The notes: generated by a model not told the origin, from the sequence alone. Shown: positions 1-9,153, numbered from the stretch's first letter. The stretch is DNA of 64,000 nt from an uncultured Eggerthellaceae bacterium (GCA_910588905.1 CAJURZ010000007.1:25461-89460), one strand, 5' to 3'. Program-made: numbers and translations.

Positions 1-383
1 CGCTTGATGGCGACCCTGTCAGAGCTATCCCGCTTGACCGGGAACGCCCCTACCCGGGAGAGGATCTGACCTACTAGGCCGTGAGCATTGTCGAAGAGGC
101 TCTCGCGACCCATGAGGCGGATCCACTGCTTCGGCCGTGCGGAGAGGTAGATGAAGGCAACGTCGAGGAATGACGTGTGGTTGCAGACCACCACCGCACC
201 GCAGTGGCCCTTGAAGGCACGCAGGGTCTCACGGCCATCCACCCGATAGCGGAACAGGACCTTGCACACACCGCCCACGACCCCATAGACCAGGTTCCCG
301 AACCAATGGGGTATCTGCTTCTCAGAGGATACGCCCCCTAAGGGCATATCCCACATCTTCTCGTAGGGAAGGAACAGGCCCAT
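1..383 (-). CDS. plsC: 1-acyl-sn-glycerol-3-phosphate acyltransferase (PlsC family), C-terminus cut by window edge
   Basis: The first 127 residues or so of a lysophosphatidate acyltransferase are present; the rest lies beyond position 1. The family acylates lysophosphatidic acid to phosphatidic acid at the membrane. The conserved NHTSFLD block (NHx4D catalytic motif) is visible around residues 74-80, preceded by a hydrophobic segment typical of the family. The ATG at 383 starts 7 bases after the cmk stop, with AGGAGG inside the cmk end acting as ribosome binding site. The cmk-plsC order is common in Gram-positive genomes. Only truncation by the window is seen, no frame damage. Confidence 0.85.
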   Translation of the reverse strand, partial: MGLFLPYEKMWDMPLGGVSSEKQIPHWFGNLVYGVVGGVCKVLFRYRVDGRETLRAFKGHCGAVVVCNHTSFLDVAFIYLSARPKQWIRLMGRESLFDNAHGLVGQILSRVGAFPVKRDSSDRVAIK

Positions 384-390
384 GGGAACC

Positions 391-1077
391 TCAAGCCTCC
401 TGACCCTCTTGGGCCAGGGTAGCCAGCACGCAGATGCTTTCGATGATGTCTTCTATATAGGTGCCCGTAGAATCTATCACACGAGCATCATCAGCAGGCT
501 TGAGCGGGGAGTTCCCGCGGTTCTGGTCTGCCTCATCCCGACGGATGATGTCAGCCAGCACCTCCTGATAGTCGATAGAGCCCACGCCCCTATCCGCATT
601 CTGCCGCACCCGGCGATGGGCGCGCTCCTCATCAGAGGCCGTGAGGAAGATCTTGAGCTGGGCATCCGGGCACACCACCGTGCCGATGTCCCTGCCCTCT
701 ATGACGTAGTCTCCCCCGGAGGCTATCCGGCGCTGCTCTTCCACCAGTGCTTCGCGCACCTGCCCAGCGGCGGAAACAGGGCTCACCGCCTTGTCTATCT
801 GAGCCGTGCGGATGGCTTCCGTGACATCATGGCCATTGATGCTGACCCCTTTGGCGATGGGATTGCCCGCTTCGTGCTGGAAGGCGATGGTGCAGCTACG
901 GGCCAGTTGCCCCAGGGCGTCATCATCATCGAGCGCCACGCCCTCCTGGACGGCCAACCAAGCAACGGAGCGGTACATAGCTCCTGTATCCAGGCATTTG
1001 AAGCCGAGCTTCTTGGCGCAGGCCTTGGCTACGCTGGATTTACCGGCACCGGCCGGCCCATCTATCGCGATGATCAC
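391..1077 (-). CDS. cmk: Cytidylate kinase
   Basis: This 228-residue kinase phosphorylates CMP and dCMP to the diphosphates. The P-loop GPAGAGKSS is at residues 7-15, followed by the CMP-binding DTGAMYRS segment (about 30-37) and the EGRDIGTVV motif in the second half. Length fits the short bacterial Cmk type. It starts on GTG directly after the TAA stop of aroA, so the two are almost certainly translationally coupled in a tyrA-aroA-cmk-plsC operon. The pairing of aroA and cmk is a widespread conserved neighbourhood. Confidence 0.96.
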   Translation of the reverse strand: MIIAIDGPAGAGKSSVAKACAKKLGFKCLDTGAMYRSVAWLAVQEGVALDDDDALGQLARSCTIAFQHEAGNPIAKGVSINGHDVTEAIRTAQIDKAVSPVSAAGQVREALVEEQRRIASGGDYVIEGRDIGTVVCPDAQLKIFLTASDEERAHRRVRQNADRGVGSIDYQEVLADIIRRDEADQNRGNSPLKPADDARVIDSTGTYIEDIIESICVLATLAQEGQEA

Positions 1078-2397
1078 TTATGCCTCCAAAGACGAGATGG
1101 CATCCAGGAAACCCGGATAGCTGATGGCAATGGACTGGAACCCCTGGATGGTAACGGGCGCCGTAGAGGTCATCCCCAACACCGCCCAGGTCATAGCCAA
1201 GCGGTGATCACCCTGAGAATCGAACGTCACTCCCGCAGGCACAGTCAGGTTCGGATCGCCTTCGATATAGAGGTTGTCCCCCTCTTCCCACGCATCTATG
1301 CCGATGAGCTCCAGACCATCGATGATGGCTTGGAGCCGATCCGTCTCCTTCACGCGCAGCTCGGAAGCCCCTTTGAACACGGTAACCCCCTTCGCATGGG
1401 CGGCCACCACCGCCAGGATGGGCACCTCGTCCACGATGGAGGCGAAGTGCTGAGCGGGGATCTCGCAGCCATGAAGCCGTTCGGTGAAGGAAGCCTTGAT
1501 GATGCCGAAGGGTGCTTTGCCTTCGGCCCCTTCACGAGCATCCTCTATATTGGCACCCATGCGCTCCAGCGTGCGAACGAAGCCGATGCGAGCCGGGTTC
1601 AGAGAGACATCTTGGATGCGGATGGAGCTACCGCGCTTGAGGATGGCAGCAGCGCAGAGGAATGCAGCCGAAGAAGGATCCCCCGGCACATTCAGGTCAG
1701 CAGCATGCATGACCTGAGGACCCGTGACGCTGGCAACCCGCGTGCCCGCCGTCGTGGGGACGCCGAATTCAGGGAGCATGAGCTCCGTGTGATTGCGAGA
1801 AGGTGCTGGCTCATTCAGGGTGGTCTTGCCATCCGCATAGACTCCCGCCAGGAGCACCGCCGTCTTCAGCTGAGCAGAAGCCATGGGCGCATCGTAGGTG
1901 ATGGCGCGCAGATGAGAGGTGCCCTTCTCCGTGATGGGGAGATGGTCCGCTTCGGCGGGCTTGAACTGGACGCCCATCTTCATGAGAGGTGCGGTGTTGC
2001 GCCGCATGGGACGCCGCTTGAGCGAGTCATCCCCCGTGATGGTGACCTGGATGTCCCAGGGTGCCAAGATGCCCATCAGAAGCCGCGCTGTGGTGCCGGA
2101 ATTGCCGCAATCTATGGGAGCATCCGGCTGGCAAGGGCCCTGGGCGCCCCAGCCGGTAACAGCACCCTCCAAAGAGCCGTCCTCCGCCGGATGCAGATCC
2201 ACCTTCGCCCCTAGCGCCCGAACGGCTTGGATGGATGACCGCACGTCCTCTGAATCGAGGACGCCTTTGAGATGGGAAGTCCCTTCAGCCATGGCCGAGA
2301 AGAGAACGGCCCTATGGGATATGGACTTGTCTCCCGGAACGCGGACGTCACCCGTAAGCGGGCCAGTCAGCGGTTCGATGGTAACAGCATCAGACAT
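1078..2397 (-). CDS. aroA: 3-phosphoshikimate 1-carboxyvinyltransferase (EPSP synthase)
   Basis: This 439-residue enzyme adds enolpyruvate from PEP to shikimate 3-phosphate in aromatic amino acid synthesis. PGDKSISHRA (residues 21-30), GNSGTTARLLMG and LRVKETDRL are the family's substrate-binding blocks. The ATG at 2397 is chosen because AAGGAG lies 7 bases upstream; an in-frame ATG at 2403 sits too close to that site. The start overlaps the tyrA stop by 8 bases, so translation is coupled. Its neighbours tyrA (upstream) and cmk (downstream) put it in one operon. Confidence 0.96.
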   Translation of the reverse strand: MSDAVTIEPLTGPLTGDVRVPGDKSISHRAVLFSAMAEGTSHLKGVLDSEDVRSSIQAVRALGAKVDLHPAEDGSLEGAVTGWGAQGPCQPDAPIDCGNSGTTARLLMGILAPWDIQVTITGDDSLKRRPMRRNTAPLMKMGVQFKPAEADHLPITEKGTSHLRAITYDAPMASAQLKTAVLLAGVYADGKTTLNEPAPSRNHTELMLPEFGVPTTAGTRVASVTGPQVMHAADLNVPGDPSSAAFLCAAAILKRGSSIRIQDVSLNPARIGFVRTLERMGANIEDAREGAEGKAPFGIIKASFTERLHGCEIPAQHFASIVDEVPILAVVAAHAKGVTVFKGASELRVKETDRLQAIIDGLELIGIDAWEEGDNLYIEGDPNLTVPAGVTFDSQGDHRLAMTWAVLGMTSTAPVTIQGFQSIAISYPGFLDAISSLEA

Positions 2398-3553
2398 GAG
2401 CATGCTCCTTAGGCTCGATGGGTCTGAAAGATACAGTATACCCTGCGTTGATGAGTTGGAAGGAGAGCTGCCCCACATCTCCCTCATCCGTGAGCATGAG
2501 GGAGAGGACGGCGTTGCCCTCGGAGAGGTGGTCTATCTCGATGGATTGGATATTGCAGCCCACTGAGCTGGCAATGGTGGTGACCTCTGCCACCACACCG
2601 GTGCGGTTCACCATGGGGATGCGCACCTCAAGGAGCTTATCAGAGCCAGGCACCCACTGAGCTGGCAATTCCCGACGAGCATCCGCCGCTATGCGCAAGA
2701 GCTGTTTCAGTCCCTCGGCGTCGCGGTCTTCGATGGCCTGAGCGTAGGCAGAGATGATGGCTTCCATCTCATGGAGACCATCCGCAAGGGCCTCGGCATT
2801 GTCGAAGGCGATGCCACACCACAGCTCCGGTGATCCCGCTGCCACCCGCGTGGTGTCCTTGAAGCCGCCTGCCGCCAGACGCATGAGGGCGTTGTTCTCA
2901 TCGGCGTGGTCCAGAGCCAATCGCATGAGGGAAGAGGCCACCATATGAGGCACGTGGCTCACCACAGCCACCGCTTGGTCATGGCTCTCCCGCGGCAATG
3001 ACACCACCCGGGCGTCTATCCCGCAAATGAGCTCATGGAGCTTCTGGAAGCTATCCGGATCAGTGGTCTCGTCAGGACAGAGGATCCAGTTCGCCCCTTC
3101 GAAGAGGTCGGTGCGCGCACCGTCTATGCCGCTGGCCTCGGACCCGGCCATGGGATGGCCTGGGATGTAGCGCTGACCATCCTCCAGCATCTCCCGCGCA
3201 GAATCCAGGATGTGGGACTTGGTGGAGATGGTATCTGTCACCACTCCCCCGAAACCACTCTGTTGCACCAGGCCGAAGTAGTCATCCACCGCTGCCACGG
3301 GGGTGGAGATGATGAGCAGATCGGCTTCGTCGGACAAGAAGCGCACGAAGGCCTCGTCCTGGGGCGTGCAGGCGTCATCTACCCAGCCGCGCTCCTGAGC
3401 CACCACGCCGCTACGAGAATCAGTGTCAACACCGAAGATGCGCACATCCGGATAGGCTTTCCTGATGGCTCCGGCAATGGATGAGCCGATCAACCCGAGC
3501 CCGGCGATGGCTATGTTGTGAAATGGTGCGGGAGCTATCTGGATGTCTTCCAT
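2390..3553 (-). CDS. tyrA: Prephenate dehydrogenase with C-terminal ACT domain
   Basis: This 387-residue NAD-dependent enzyme converts prephenate to 4-hydroxyphenylpyruvate for tyrosine synthesis. The Rossmann motif GLGLIGSSI is at residues 18-26 and the substrate-site GHPMAGSEASG at 132-142. From about residue 307 the sequence has the pattern of an ACT domain (IPMVNRTGVVAEV), which in this family senses tyrosine. I chose the ATG at 3553 because the dinucleotide-binding fold begins about 13 residues later; in-frame sequence upstream has no family character. A -10-like TACAAT and a small hairpin lie just upstream. Confidence 0.93.
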   Translation of the reverse strand: MEDIQIAPAPFHNIAIAGLGLIGSSIAGAIRKAYPDVRIFGVDTDSRSGVVAQERGWVDDACTPQDEAFVRFLSDEADLLIISTPVAAVDDYFGLVQQSGFGGVVTDTISTKSHILDSAREMLEDGQRYIPGHPMAGSEASGIDGARTDLFEGANWILCPDETTDPDSFQKLHELICGIDARVVSLPRESHDQAVAVVSHVPHMVASSLMRLALDHADENNALMRLAAGGFKDTTRVAAGSPELWCGIAFDNAEALADGLHEMEAIISAYAQAIEDRDAEGLKQLLRIAADARRELPAQWVPGSDKLLEVRIPMVNRTGVVAEVTTIASSVGCNIQSIEIDHLSEGNAVLSLMLTDEGDVGQLSFQLINAGYTVSFRPIEPKEHAHV

Positions 3554-3575
3554 CAGTGGTGCCTTCGTTTCGTGA

Positions 3576-3597
3576 ATGGGTATATTCGCCCATTGTA
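3576..3597 (-). promoter_or_regulatory. Probable tyrA operon promoter -10 and leader hairpin
   Basis: TACAAT on the minus strand at 3597-3592 resembles a -10 hexamer, and AATGGG/CCCATT flanking an 8-base loop forms a hairpin immediately downstream in the predicted leader. No convincing -35 is seen. It sits in the 85-base gap between rluB and tyrA. An operator is possible but not shown. Confidence 0.35.
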
Positions 3598-3638
3598 ATG
3601 GAATGACCCGCTGGATGAGAGCCCATCCTCGCGCTGGC

Positions 3639-4352
3639 CTACGGGTGGGCGAAGAGGAGCTCCATATCCCCTTCGGTAAGCTCCCGCCACGAACCCAAGG
3701 GCAGATCATCCAGCTCATAGGCGCCTATGGCCACGCGCTCAAGGGTGATGACCGGATGCCCGACCGCTTCCAGCATGCGACGCACCTGACGGTTGCGGCC
3801 CTCATGGATGCGCAAGCGCACCACGGAGCGGTCAGGCAACCGGACCAGATCGGCTTCAGCCGGAGCAGTGAGGCCGTCCTCCAGCAGCACGCCTTGCCGC
3901 AGCTTCTCCAGAGCTTCCTCCTCCACATCCCCCTGCACCTGGGCGATATAGGTCTTCACCACTCCCTGGGAAGGGTGCGTGAGCCTATTGCCCAGATCGC
4001 CATCGGTAGTGAACAGCAGGAGCCCGCTGGTATCCACATCCAGTCGGCCCACATGGAAGAGGGACGGATGCTCATCAAGGGGGATGAGCTCAGAGACGCA
4101 GTGCTCCATATGGGGGTCTGCCAGAGAGCTGGCGTAGCCGCAGGGCTTGTTCAGGGCAAGGGTGAACCGCTCGGATGACCGCACCGGCACCCCATCGAAG
4201 AGGATCTCATCCGCTTCGGGGTCAGCCTTGTCTCCCAGCTTCGCCCGCTGCCCATTCACCTTCACGCGCCCCTCTTCCAAGAAGGTCTCGCAGGCGCGAC
4301 GAGACCCGCAGCCTGCCCGGGCCAGGATCTTCTGGAGGCGCTGCTCACTCAT
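3639..4352 (-). CDS. rluB: 23S rRNA pseudouridine synthase, RluB/RsuA family
   Basis: This 237-residue protein has an N-terminal S4 RNA-binding domain (LQKILARAGCGSRRA, residues 6-20) and a pseudouridine synthase domain whose GRLDVDTSG motif places the catalytic Asp at 105. Family members modify a uridine in 23S or 16S rRNA. The ATG at 4352 overlaps the end of scpB by 8 bases, as in the scpA-scpB-rluB arrangement found in many Gram-positive bacteria. RsuA-type 16S specificity cannot be excluded by eye, but the scp neighbourhood favours RluB. Confidence 0.9.
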   Translation of the reverse strand: MSEQRLQKILARAGCGSRRACETFLEEGRVKVNGQRAKLGDKADPEADEILFDGVPVRSSERFTLALNKPCGYASSLADPHMEHCVSELIPLDEHPSLFHVGRLDVDTSGLLLFTTDGDLGNRLTHPSQGVVKTYIAQVQGDVEEEALEKLRQGVLLEDGLTAPAEADLVRLPDRSVVRLRIHEGRNRQVRRMLEAVGHPVITLERVAIGAYELDDLPLGSWRELTEGDMELLFAHP

Positions 4353-5175
4353 CGTCGGTGTCGAAGACGAGCTCGTCGAAATCGATCTTCTCCACCACGC
4401 CCGCTGTGGAGGCAAGAGCCTGGCGCATCATCTGCTGAAGGGGATCGTCCTCCCCTGACTGGGTCAGGTCATCCCGGCGCTCCTCGGCGGAGAGCTGAGC
4501 TTGGGCTTCCACCATGCCCGCCACTGCCGCTTCGGCGTCATCATCGTAGAGCATCTGCTCAGCCAGCCGCGCTGCTTCCTCATCTGTCAGGGACGCCTCG
4601 TCGCGGGTGGCGTTGAGCCGCTCGCGGATCAACCGCTCGGTCTCCTCATCCGGAGCGAAAGCGGCTAGGTCGGTCATATCATCCAGGCTCTTCAATCCGA
4701 ACTGGTCCAAGAACGTCCGGGAAGTTCCATAGAGGGTGGGATTCCCCGGCGTGTCAGCGCTCCCCAATTCGCGCACGAGCCCTTTCTCCACCAACGAGGA
4801 GATAGAGGAATCAGAGGTGACACCGCGGACCGAAGAGACCTGGGCCCGCGTCACCGGCTGCATATAGGCGATGATGGCCAGGGTCTCCATGGCTGCAGCC
4901 GAGAGCTTCCGCGTATCCCAGGAGCGAACATAGCCCTCGATGAGCTCATGGTGCTCCGCGTGGGTCACCAATTGCCAGCCGCTGGCCGTCTGGCGCAGCT
5001 GGATGCCCGCATTCTCTTGGCGCTTCTCCCCCTGCAAGCGGACCAGTGCCCGCGTGACCTCTGCTCCCTCCAGTTCCAACTGCTCTGCCAAGACCGCGGC
5101 CGCCACGGGCTCATCGCTCACGAAGAGCAGCGCTTCCAAAGCCGAGCTCAGGTATGCATCATCTTTGAACGTCAT
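4345..5175 (-). CDS. scpB: Segregation and condensation protein B
   Basis: ScpB is the winged-helix (kite) subunit that pairs with ScpA and SMC in chromosome condensation. The N-terminal ALEALLFVSDEPV and the ETLAIIAYMQPVTRAQVSSVRGV segment are characteristic. At 276 residues it is longer than the usual 180-200, because of an acidic C-terminal tail of roughly 80 residues rich in Glu, Asp and Ala. The start overlaps scpA by 4 bases (ATGA), so production is coupled. The tail could be a lineage-specific extension; no domain is recognised in it. Confidence 0.93.
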   Translation of the reverse strand: MTFKDDAYLSSALEALLFVSDEPVAAAVLAEQLELEGAEVTRALVRLQGEKRQENAGIQLRQTASGWQLVTHAEHHELIEGYVRSWDTRKLSAAAMETLAIIAYMQPVTRAQVSSVRGVTSDSSISSLVEKGLVRELGSADTPGNPTLYGTSRTFLDQFGLKSLDDMTDLAAFAPDEETERLIRERLNATRDEASLTDEEAARLAEQMLYDDDAEAAVAGMVEAQAQLSAEERRDDLTQSGEDDPLQQMMRQALASTAGVVEKIDFDELVFDTDDE

Positions 5176-5942
5176 TCGCCGTCCTCCTCAAGGAACAGGG
5201 CACCAGACCCTTCGATATAGCGGATGTCGATATCACCGAATGCCTCGGGCTGCTCTAAGCGCACCATCTGCCGTTTATAGAGCTCCAACACCGCCAAGAA
5301 GGTGACCACGATGACCTGAGGTGTGGGAGAGGCTTGCACGAGGCTTCGGAAGGAGAGGCGCTTATCCGTGACGATGCGCTCATGGATGCTGCGCACGAAG
5401 GTCTCGACCGGTATGGGCTTGCTGGCGATGTGCTCGCTCTCCAGCAGGAACACCTCCCGGCGCGCCAGGGCCGCAGCGGCCCTCACTCCCAGGTCCTCTA
5501 GGGTGACCCCTTTGAGGAAGTCCGGCATGAGGTCTCCGAAGGCGGGTCCTGGGCCGAAGGGACGGGAATGCATCCTCCCTTCCGTACGGAAGCGGGAATA
5601 CAGTTCCTCAGAGGCGTTCTTGAACTGCTTGTAGGCGATGAGCTTCTGGGCGAGCACCTCCCGAGCCGCATCCGGCGGCAAGCCTTCAACGTCTTCATCC
5701 AGCTCTTCCCGGGGCTTGGGCACCAGCGCGCGGGCCTTCATCTCCAAGAGCGTAGAGGCCACCAAGAGGAAATCCGAGGCCACATCCAGATCCAAGCTGC
5801 GCATGCGGGCAACCTCAGAGAGGTACTGATCGGCGATATCCGCGATGGAGATGGCTCCGATATCAACGCGCTTCTTGCTCACCAGGTAGAGCAAGAGGTC
5901 GAAGGGGCCTTCGAAGGCTTCTGTCTTGACCTTGTACGCCAT
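5172..5942 (-). CDS. scpA: Segregation and condensation protein A
   Basis: This 256-residue kleisin bridges the SMC heads. The N-terminal EAFEGPFDLLLYLV block and the IADIADQYL helix are typical of ScpA, as is the C-terminal winged-helix region (TFLAVLELYKR). It opens the scpA-scpB-rluB overlap string. The upstream S2P-type protease gene ends 18 bases before it on the same strand, so they probably share a transcript. Confidence 0.94.
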   Translation of the reverse strand: MAYKVKTEAFEGPFDLLLYLVSKKRVDIGAISIADIADQYLSEVARMRSLDLDVASDFLLVASTLLEMKARALVPKPREELDEDVEGLPPDAAREVLAQKLIAYKQFKNASEELYSRFRTEGRMHSRPFGPGPAFGDLMPDFLKGVTLEDLGVRAAAALARREVFLLESEHIASKPIPVETFVRSIHERIVTDKRLSFRSLVQASPTPQVIVVTFLAVLELYKRQMVRLEQPEAFGDIDIRYIEGSGALFLEEDGE

Positions 5943-5960
5943 GGGGTGCGGCCGCCTCCT

Positions 5961-6635
5961 CTAGGAGATCCTGAAGGGGAACAACAGGTTCCCTAGGTTG
6001 CCAGCGGTCACATCCAGATACCAGGAGAACGGATTGAACCCCACCGCGTAGGGCAGGACGATGATGACGATCATGAATATGGGGAATGCATAATGCTGGA
6101 TGGAATACCACTTCGGCAGCCACTGCTCCGGGATGAAGACGGCGATGATGGAAGAGCCGTCCAGGGGCGGGATGGGGATCAGGTTGAAGAACATGAGATA
6201 GAGGTTCACCAGCGTGAAGGTGGCCAGCAGGAGCATGAGGAAGTAGCCCGCCTGGCTCTGGAGGATGTGGGGCGCCAACCCGAAGACCATATGGGCGAGC
6301 AGCGCAGCCAGAACGGCCATGACCAGATTGGCTGCCGGGCCTGCGAACCCGGTGATGGCATCCCCCTTGCGCGGATCTTTGAAGTAGCTGGGGTTGTAGG
6401 GCACTGGCTTCGCATAGCCGAAGATGGGCATGTGCAGCACCATGAGCATGAGCGGCAGGATGACGGTGCCGAAGGGATCGATATGCTTCAACGGGTTCAG
6501 GGACAGCCTCCCCGCCCGCTTGGCCGTTGGGTCTCCCAGCTTATAGGCAGCATAGCCGTGGGCCACCTCGTGACCGGTCAGCGCCACCGTGAAGCTGATG
6601 ATGGCGCAGGCGTAGTACATGACCTCTTCTAGCAT
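5961..6635 (-). CDS. Site-2 protease family metallopeptidase (M50, YwhC-like)
   Basis: This 224-residue integral membrane protein has the zinc motif HEVAH at residues 22-26 in its first helix and a second motif, PIPPLDGSS, in the last third, together the M50 active site inside the membrane. The NPLKHIDPFGT block is typical of the small YwhC/Rip3-type subgroup without PDZ domain. Its substrate is unknown. The start overlaps the ABC-F stop by 7 bases and it precedes scpA, an arrangement seen in many Firmicutes and Actinobacteria. Confidence 0.9.
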   Translation of the reverse strand: MLEEVMYYACAIISFTVALTGHEVAHGYAAYKLGDPTAKRAGRLSLNPLKHIDPFGTVILPLMLMVLHMPIFGYAKPVPYNPSYFKDPRKGDAITGFAGPAANLVMAVLAALLAHMVFGLAPHILQSQAGYFLMLLLATFTLVNLYLMFFNLIPIPPLDGSSIIAVFIPEQWLPKWYSIQHYAFPIFMIVIIVLPYAVGFNPFSWYLDVTAGNLGNLLFPFRIS

Positions 6636-8686
6636 CGCTCCACCTCAGCCAGTATCTTCTCCATCTCCTCCGTGAGCGCGAGCCACAGAGCCTCATTCTC
6701 CTCTATGCGAGCCTTGAGCTCGCCATGCTCTTTGAAGATATCGGTGGCAGCATCTTCCTTGATGTAGAGGTCTGGATCGGCCATGAGGGCCAAGATCTCC
6801 TCCATCCGAGCGTTGTCCTGCTCCATCTGCTGCTCCAGGCCTTGGATGCGGCGCTTGATATCCTTGGTGGCAGAGCTCTTGCGCTGACGCGCTTCTGCTT
6901 CAACGCGCTTCTGCTCCTTGGTCTTCCGTGCAGGTGACGGAGCAGGACCGCGGTGGCTCACTCGATTCACCTTGAGGGAAGACCCACCCGTCGTATCGGC
7001 CTGCTGCCCCTTCGAAGCGCTTCCATCCTCTTCGCCCTCCGAGAACAGCTCGTCGACCACCGAATGGCCCTCGGGCTTCCCTGGGGCCTGCTGGCCGGAT
7101 TTGAACAGGTAGTAATCCCAGCCACCGGGATAATCCCTCACCTGCCCGTTGTCTATCTCGATGACCCTGTTCGCGATGCTCTCTATCAGGTGGCGGTCAT
7201 GGGTGATCAACAGGATCGTGCCCTCGAACTGCCGCAATGCCTGCTCCAGCACATCTGCGCTGGAGATATCAAGGTGGTTCGTCGGCTCGTCCAAGCAGAG
7301 CAGCGGTGTGGGCGCCACCAGCATCTTCGCCAGCGCCAAACGGCTCTTCTCACCGCCGGAGAGCACAGATACCCGCTTATCCACGTCATCCCCCTTGAAG
7401 AGGAATGCACCCAGCAGGCTGCGCACCTGCGAGATGGACCAGCCCGGTGCCGCGCGGTCCAATTCCTCGAAGACGGTGTTCCCACCCGTGAGCTCTTCGA
7501 GCTGATGCTGCGCGTAGTAGGTCAGGCTCACGTGCTCGCCATAGGAGATCGTGCCCGCATCGGGCGATAGCACCTCCGCCACCATCTTGAGCAACGTGGA
7601 CTTTCCGGCGCCGTTGGGACCCACGAGCGCTACCTTCTCGCCGCGATACAGTGTGAGGTCCAACCCGTCATAGACCTGCTTGCCATCGAATGCCTTCGAC
7701 ACGCCTCGCACGCGGACGACCTCATCCCCCGTGCGCGGAGGCTGGACGAAGTTGAAGTGGATGGCCTTCTTCTCTTCAGGTATCTCGATGAGCTCGGCTT
7801 TCAGGCGCTCGAGCTTCCCTACGCGGTCCTGCGCCTGCTTGGCCTTGGACGCCTTGTAGCGGAAACGCTCGATGAACGCCTCCAGCTTGCGCATCTCATC
7901 CAGCTGCGCCTTGCGCTCTTCGCGCAAGCGCTCGATGCGCTCATCCCGTGCCTTGAGATACGCGGAGTAGTTGCCCTTGTACAGGGTGAGCGAGCCGTTC
8001 GCTATCTCAGCCACGTTGTCCACCATGGCATCCATGAAGGCGCGGTCATGGCTCACCACGATCACGGTGCCCTCATAGGTGCGCAAGAACCCTTCCAGCC
8101 ACTTGACCGATTCCAGGTCCAGATGGTTGGTAGGCTCGTCAAGGAGCAGCACCTCAGGATTGCGCACGAGCAGCTTCGCGAGCGCGATGCGCATCTGCCA
8201 GCCCCCAGAGAACTCAGTGGTCAGACGGCCCAGATCCTCCTCCACGAATCCGATGCCGAAGAGGACCGCACGCACCTTCGCTTCAAGGCTGTAGCCACCC
8301 ATCATCTCGTAGGCATCGCGGATGCGGCCAAGCTCCGCCAGTTCGCTCTCGGTAGGGTCAGATCCCAGCTCCGCTTCCAGCTGAGCGAGGCGCTGTTCCA
8401 TCTCCAGGATCTCAGCCTGGGAGGAGATGACCTCCTCGAAGATGGGACGCTCCCCCATCTCGATGGCCTCCTGCTTGAGATATCCCACGCGGGCACCCTT
8501 CGCCAGCGTGATAGCACCAGCATCCGCCTCTTCCTCGCCGGAGATGATGTTGAGCATCGTGGTCTTGCCGGCACCGTTCGGACCCACCAGGGCAAGCCGA
8601 TCATAGGCTTCCAGCCGGAACGATGCGCCCGAGAACAGCTCTCTGCCGCCGAATGATTTCGCTATGTGCTCTGCTTGCAGGATCAA
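6629..8686 (-). CDS. ABC-F family ATPase (ribosome-associated)
   Basis: This 685-residue protein has two ABC ATPase domains and no membrane segments. Domain 1 has GPNGAGKTT near residue 35, FSGGWQMRIALAK and LLLDEPTNHLD; domain 2 has GPNGAGKST, LSGGEKSRLALAK and CLDEPTNHLD. A charged linker (about 240-300) is the P-site tRNA interaction motif, and the last 80 residues are a predicted coiled coil as in Uup/YdiF types. Such proteins rescue or tune translating ribosomes; some give antibiotic resistance, but nothing shows that here. I chose the TTG start at 8686 because the first strand (ILQAEHIAKSF) follows at once. Confidence 0.88.
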   Translation of the reverse strand: MILQAEHIAKSFGGRELFSGASFRLEAYDRLALVGPNGAGKTTMLNIISGEEEADAGAITLAKGARVGYLKQEAIEMGERPIFEEVISSQAEILEMEQRLAQLEAELGSDPTESELAELGRIRDAYEMMGGYSLEAKVRAVLFGIGFVEEDLGRLTTEFSGGWQMRIALAKLLVRNPEVLLLDEPTNHLDLESVKWLEGFLRTYEGTVIVVSHDRAFMDAMVDNVAEIANGSLTLYKGNYSAYLKARDERIERLREERKAQLDEMRKLEAFIERFRYKASKAKQAQDRVGKLERLKAELIEIPEEKKAIHFNFVQPPRTGDEVVRVRGVSKAFDGKQVYDGLDLTLYRGEKVALVGPNGAGKSTLLKMVAEVLSPDAGTISYGEHVSLTYYAQHQLEELTGGNTVFEELDRAAPGWSISQVRSLLGAFLFKGDDVDKRVSVLSGGEKSRLALAKMLVAPTPLLCLDEPTNHLDISSADVLEQALRQFEGTILLITHDRHLIESIANRVIEIDNGQVRDYPGGWDYYLFKSGQQAPGKPEGHSVVDELFSEGEEDGSASKGQQADTTGGSSLKVNRVSHRGPAPSPARKTKEQKRVEAEARQRKSSATKDIKRRIQGLEQQMEQDNARMEEILALMADPDLYIKEDAATDIFKEHGELKARIEENEALWLALTEEMEKILAEVERC

Positions 8687-8731
8687 CGCGCGCCTGATGC
8701 CTTTCGGACCGGTGATTCACATGAACCTGAC

Positions 8732-8737
8732 ATTCTA
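8732..8737 (-). promoter_or_regulatory. Possible -10 element for the ABC-F operon
   Basis: TAGAAT on the minus strand, 46 bases upstream of the TTG start, in the 128-base gap after the PII gene. The same hexamer occurs upstream of several other genes of the window. No good -35 is seen. The rest of this gap shows nothing recognisable. Confidence 0.35.
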
Positions 8738-8814
8738 CAACACAGCGCGTCTCATCTGGCCCAAAGCCCCCCCTCACCCAAGGTGCCCGTCAAGAAGAGA
8801 AGGATGCTCCATCA

Positions 8815-9153
8815 TCAGATGGCGCTTGAGCCGCGCTCGCCCGTGCGGATGCGGATGACCTCCTCAACAGGGCTCACGAATATCTTCCCATCGCCTACCT
8901 CTCCCGTACGTGCAGAGGCCATCACTGCGTCTATGACCCCATCGGCCTCATCATCTTCGACGACCACCTCTATCTTCACCTTCGGCACGATGTTCAAGAG
9001 CACCTCCGTCCCCCGGTAGTGCTCCTTCCATCCATGCTGGTTGCCGCACCCATGCACTTGGCTTATGGTCATGCCGCTTGCATCGATGGCGATCAGGGCA
9101 TCCTTCACCGCTTCCATCTTCTCTGGACGCACGATGGCGATGATCCTCTTCAT
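8815..9153 (-). CDS. glnK: PII nitrogen regulatory protein (GlnB/GlnK) lacking Tyr51
   Basis: This 112-residue trimeric signal protein binds ATP/ADP and 2-oxoglutarate and normally gates AmtB. The start (MKRIIAIVRPEKMEAVKDAL), the TGEVGDGKIFV block and the C-terminal RIRTGERG are all PII hallmarks. The T-loop reads HYRGTEVLL: the residue aligned with Tyr51, the site uridylylated in proteobacteria and adenylylated in other actinobacteria, is Val51, although Tyr46 is kept. The protein should thus be controlled only by ligand binding. It follows amtB by 12 bases, the usual amtB-glnK pair. Confidence 0.95.
   Translation of the reverse strand: MKRIIAIVRPEKMEAVKDALIAIDASGMTISQVHGCGNQHGWKEHYRGTEVLLNIVPKVKIEVVVEDDEADGVIDAVMASARTGEVGDGKIFVSPVEEVIRIRTGERGSSAI

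Noticed and set aside
382..2214. A 610-codon plus-strand open frame antisense to cmk and aroA
   Set aside because: Both underlying genes show full catalytic motifs; the antisense product has none.
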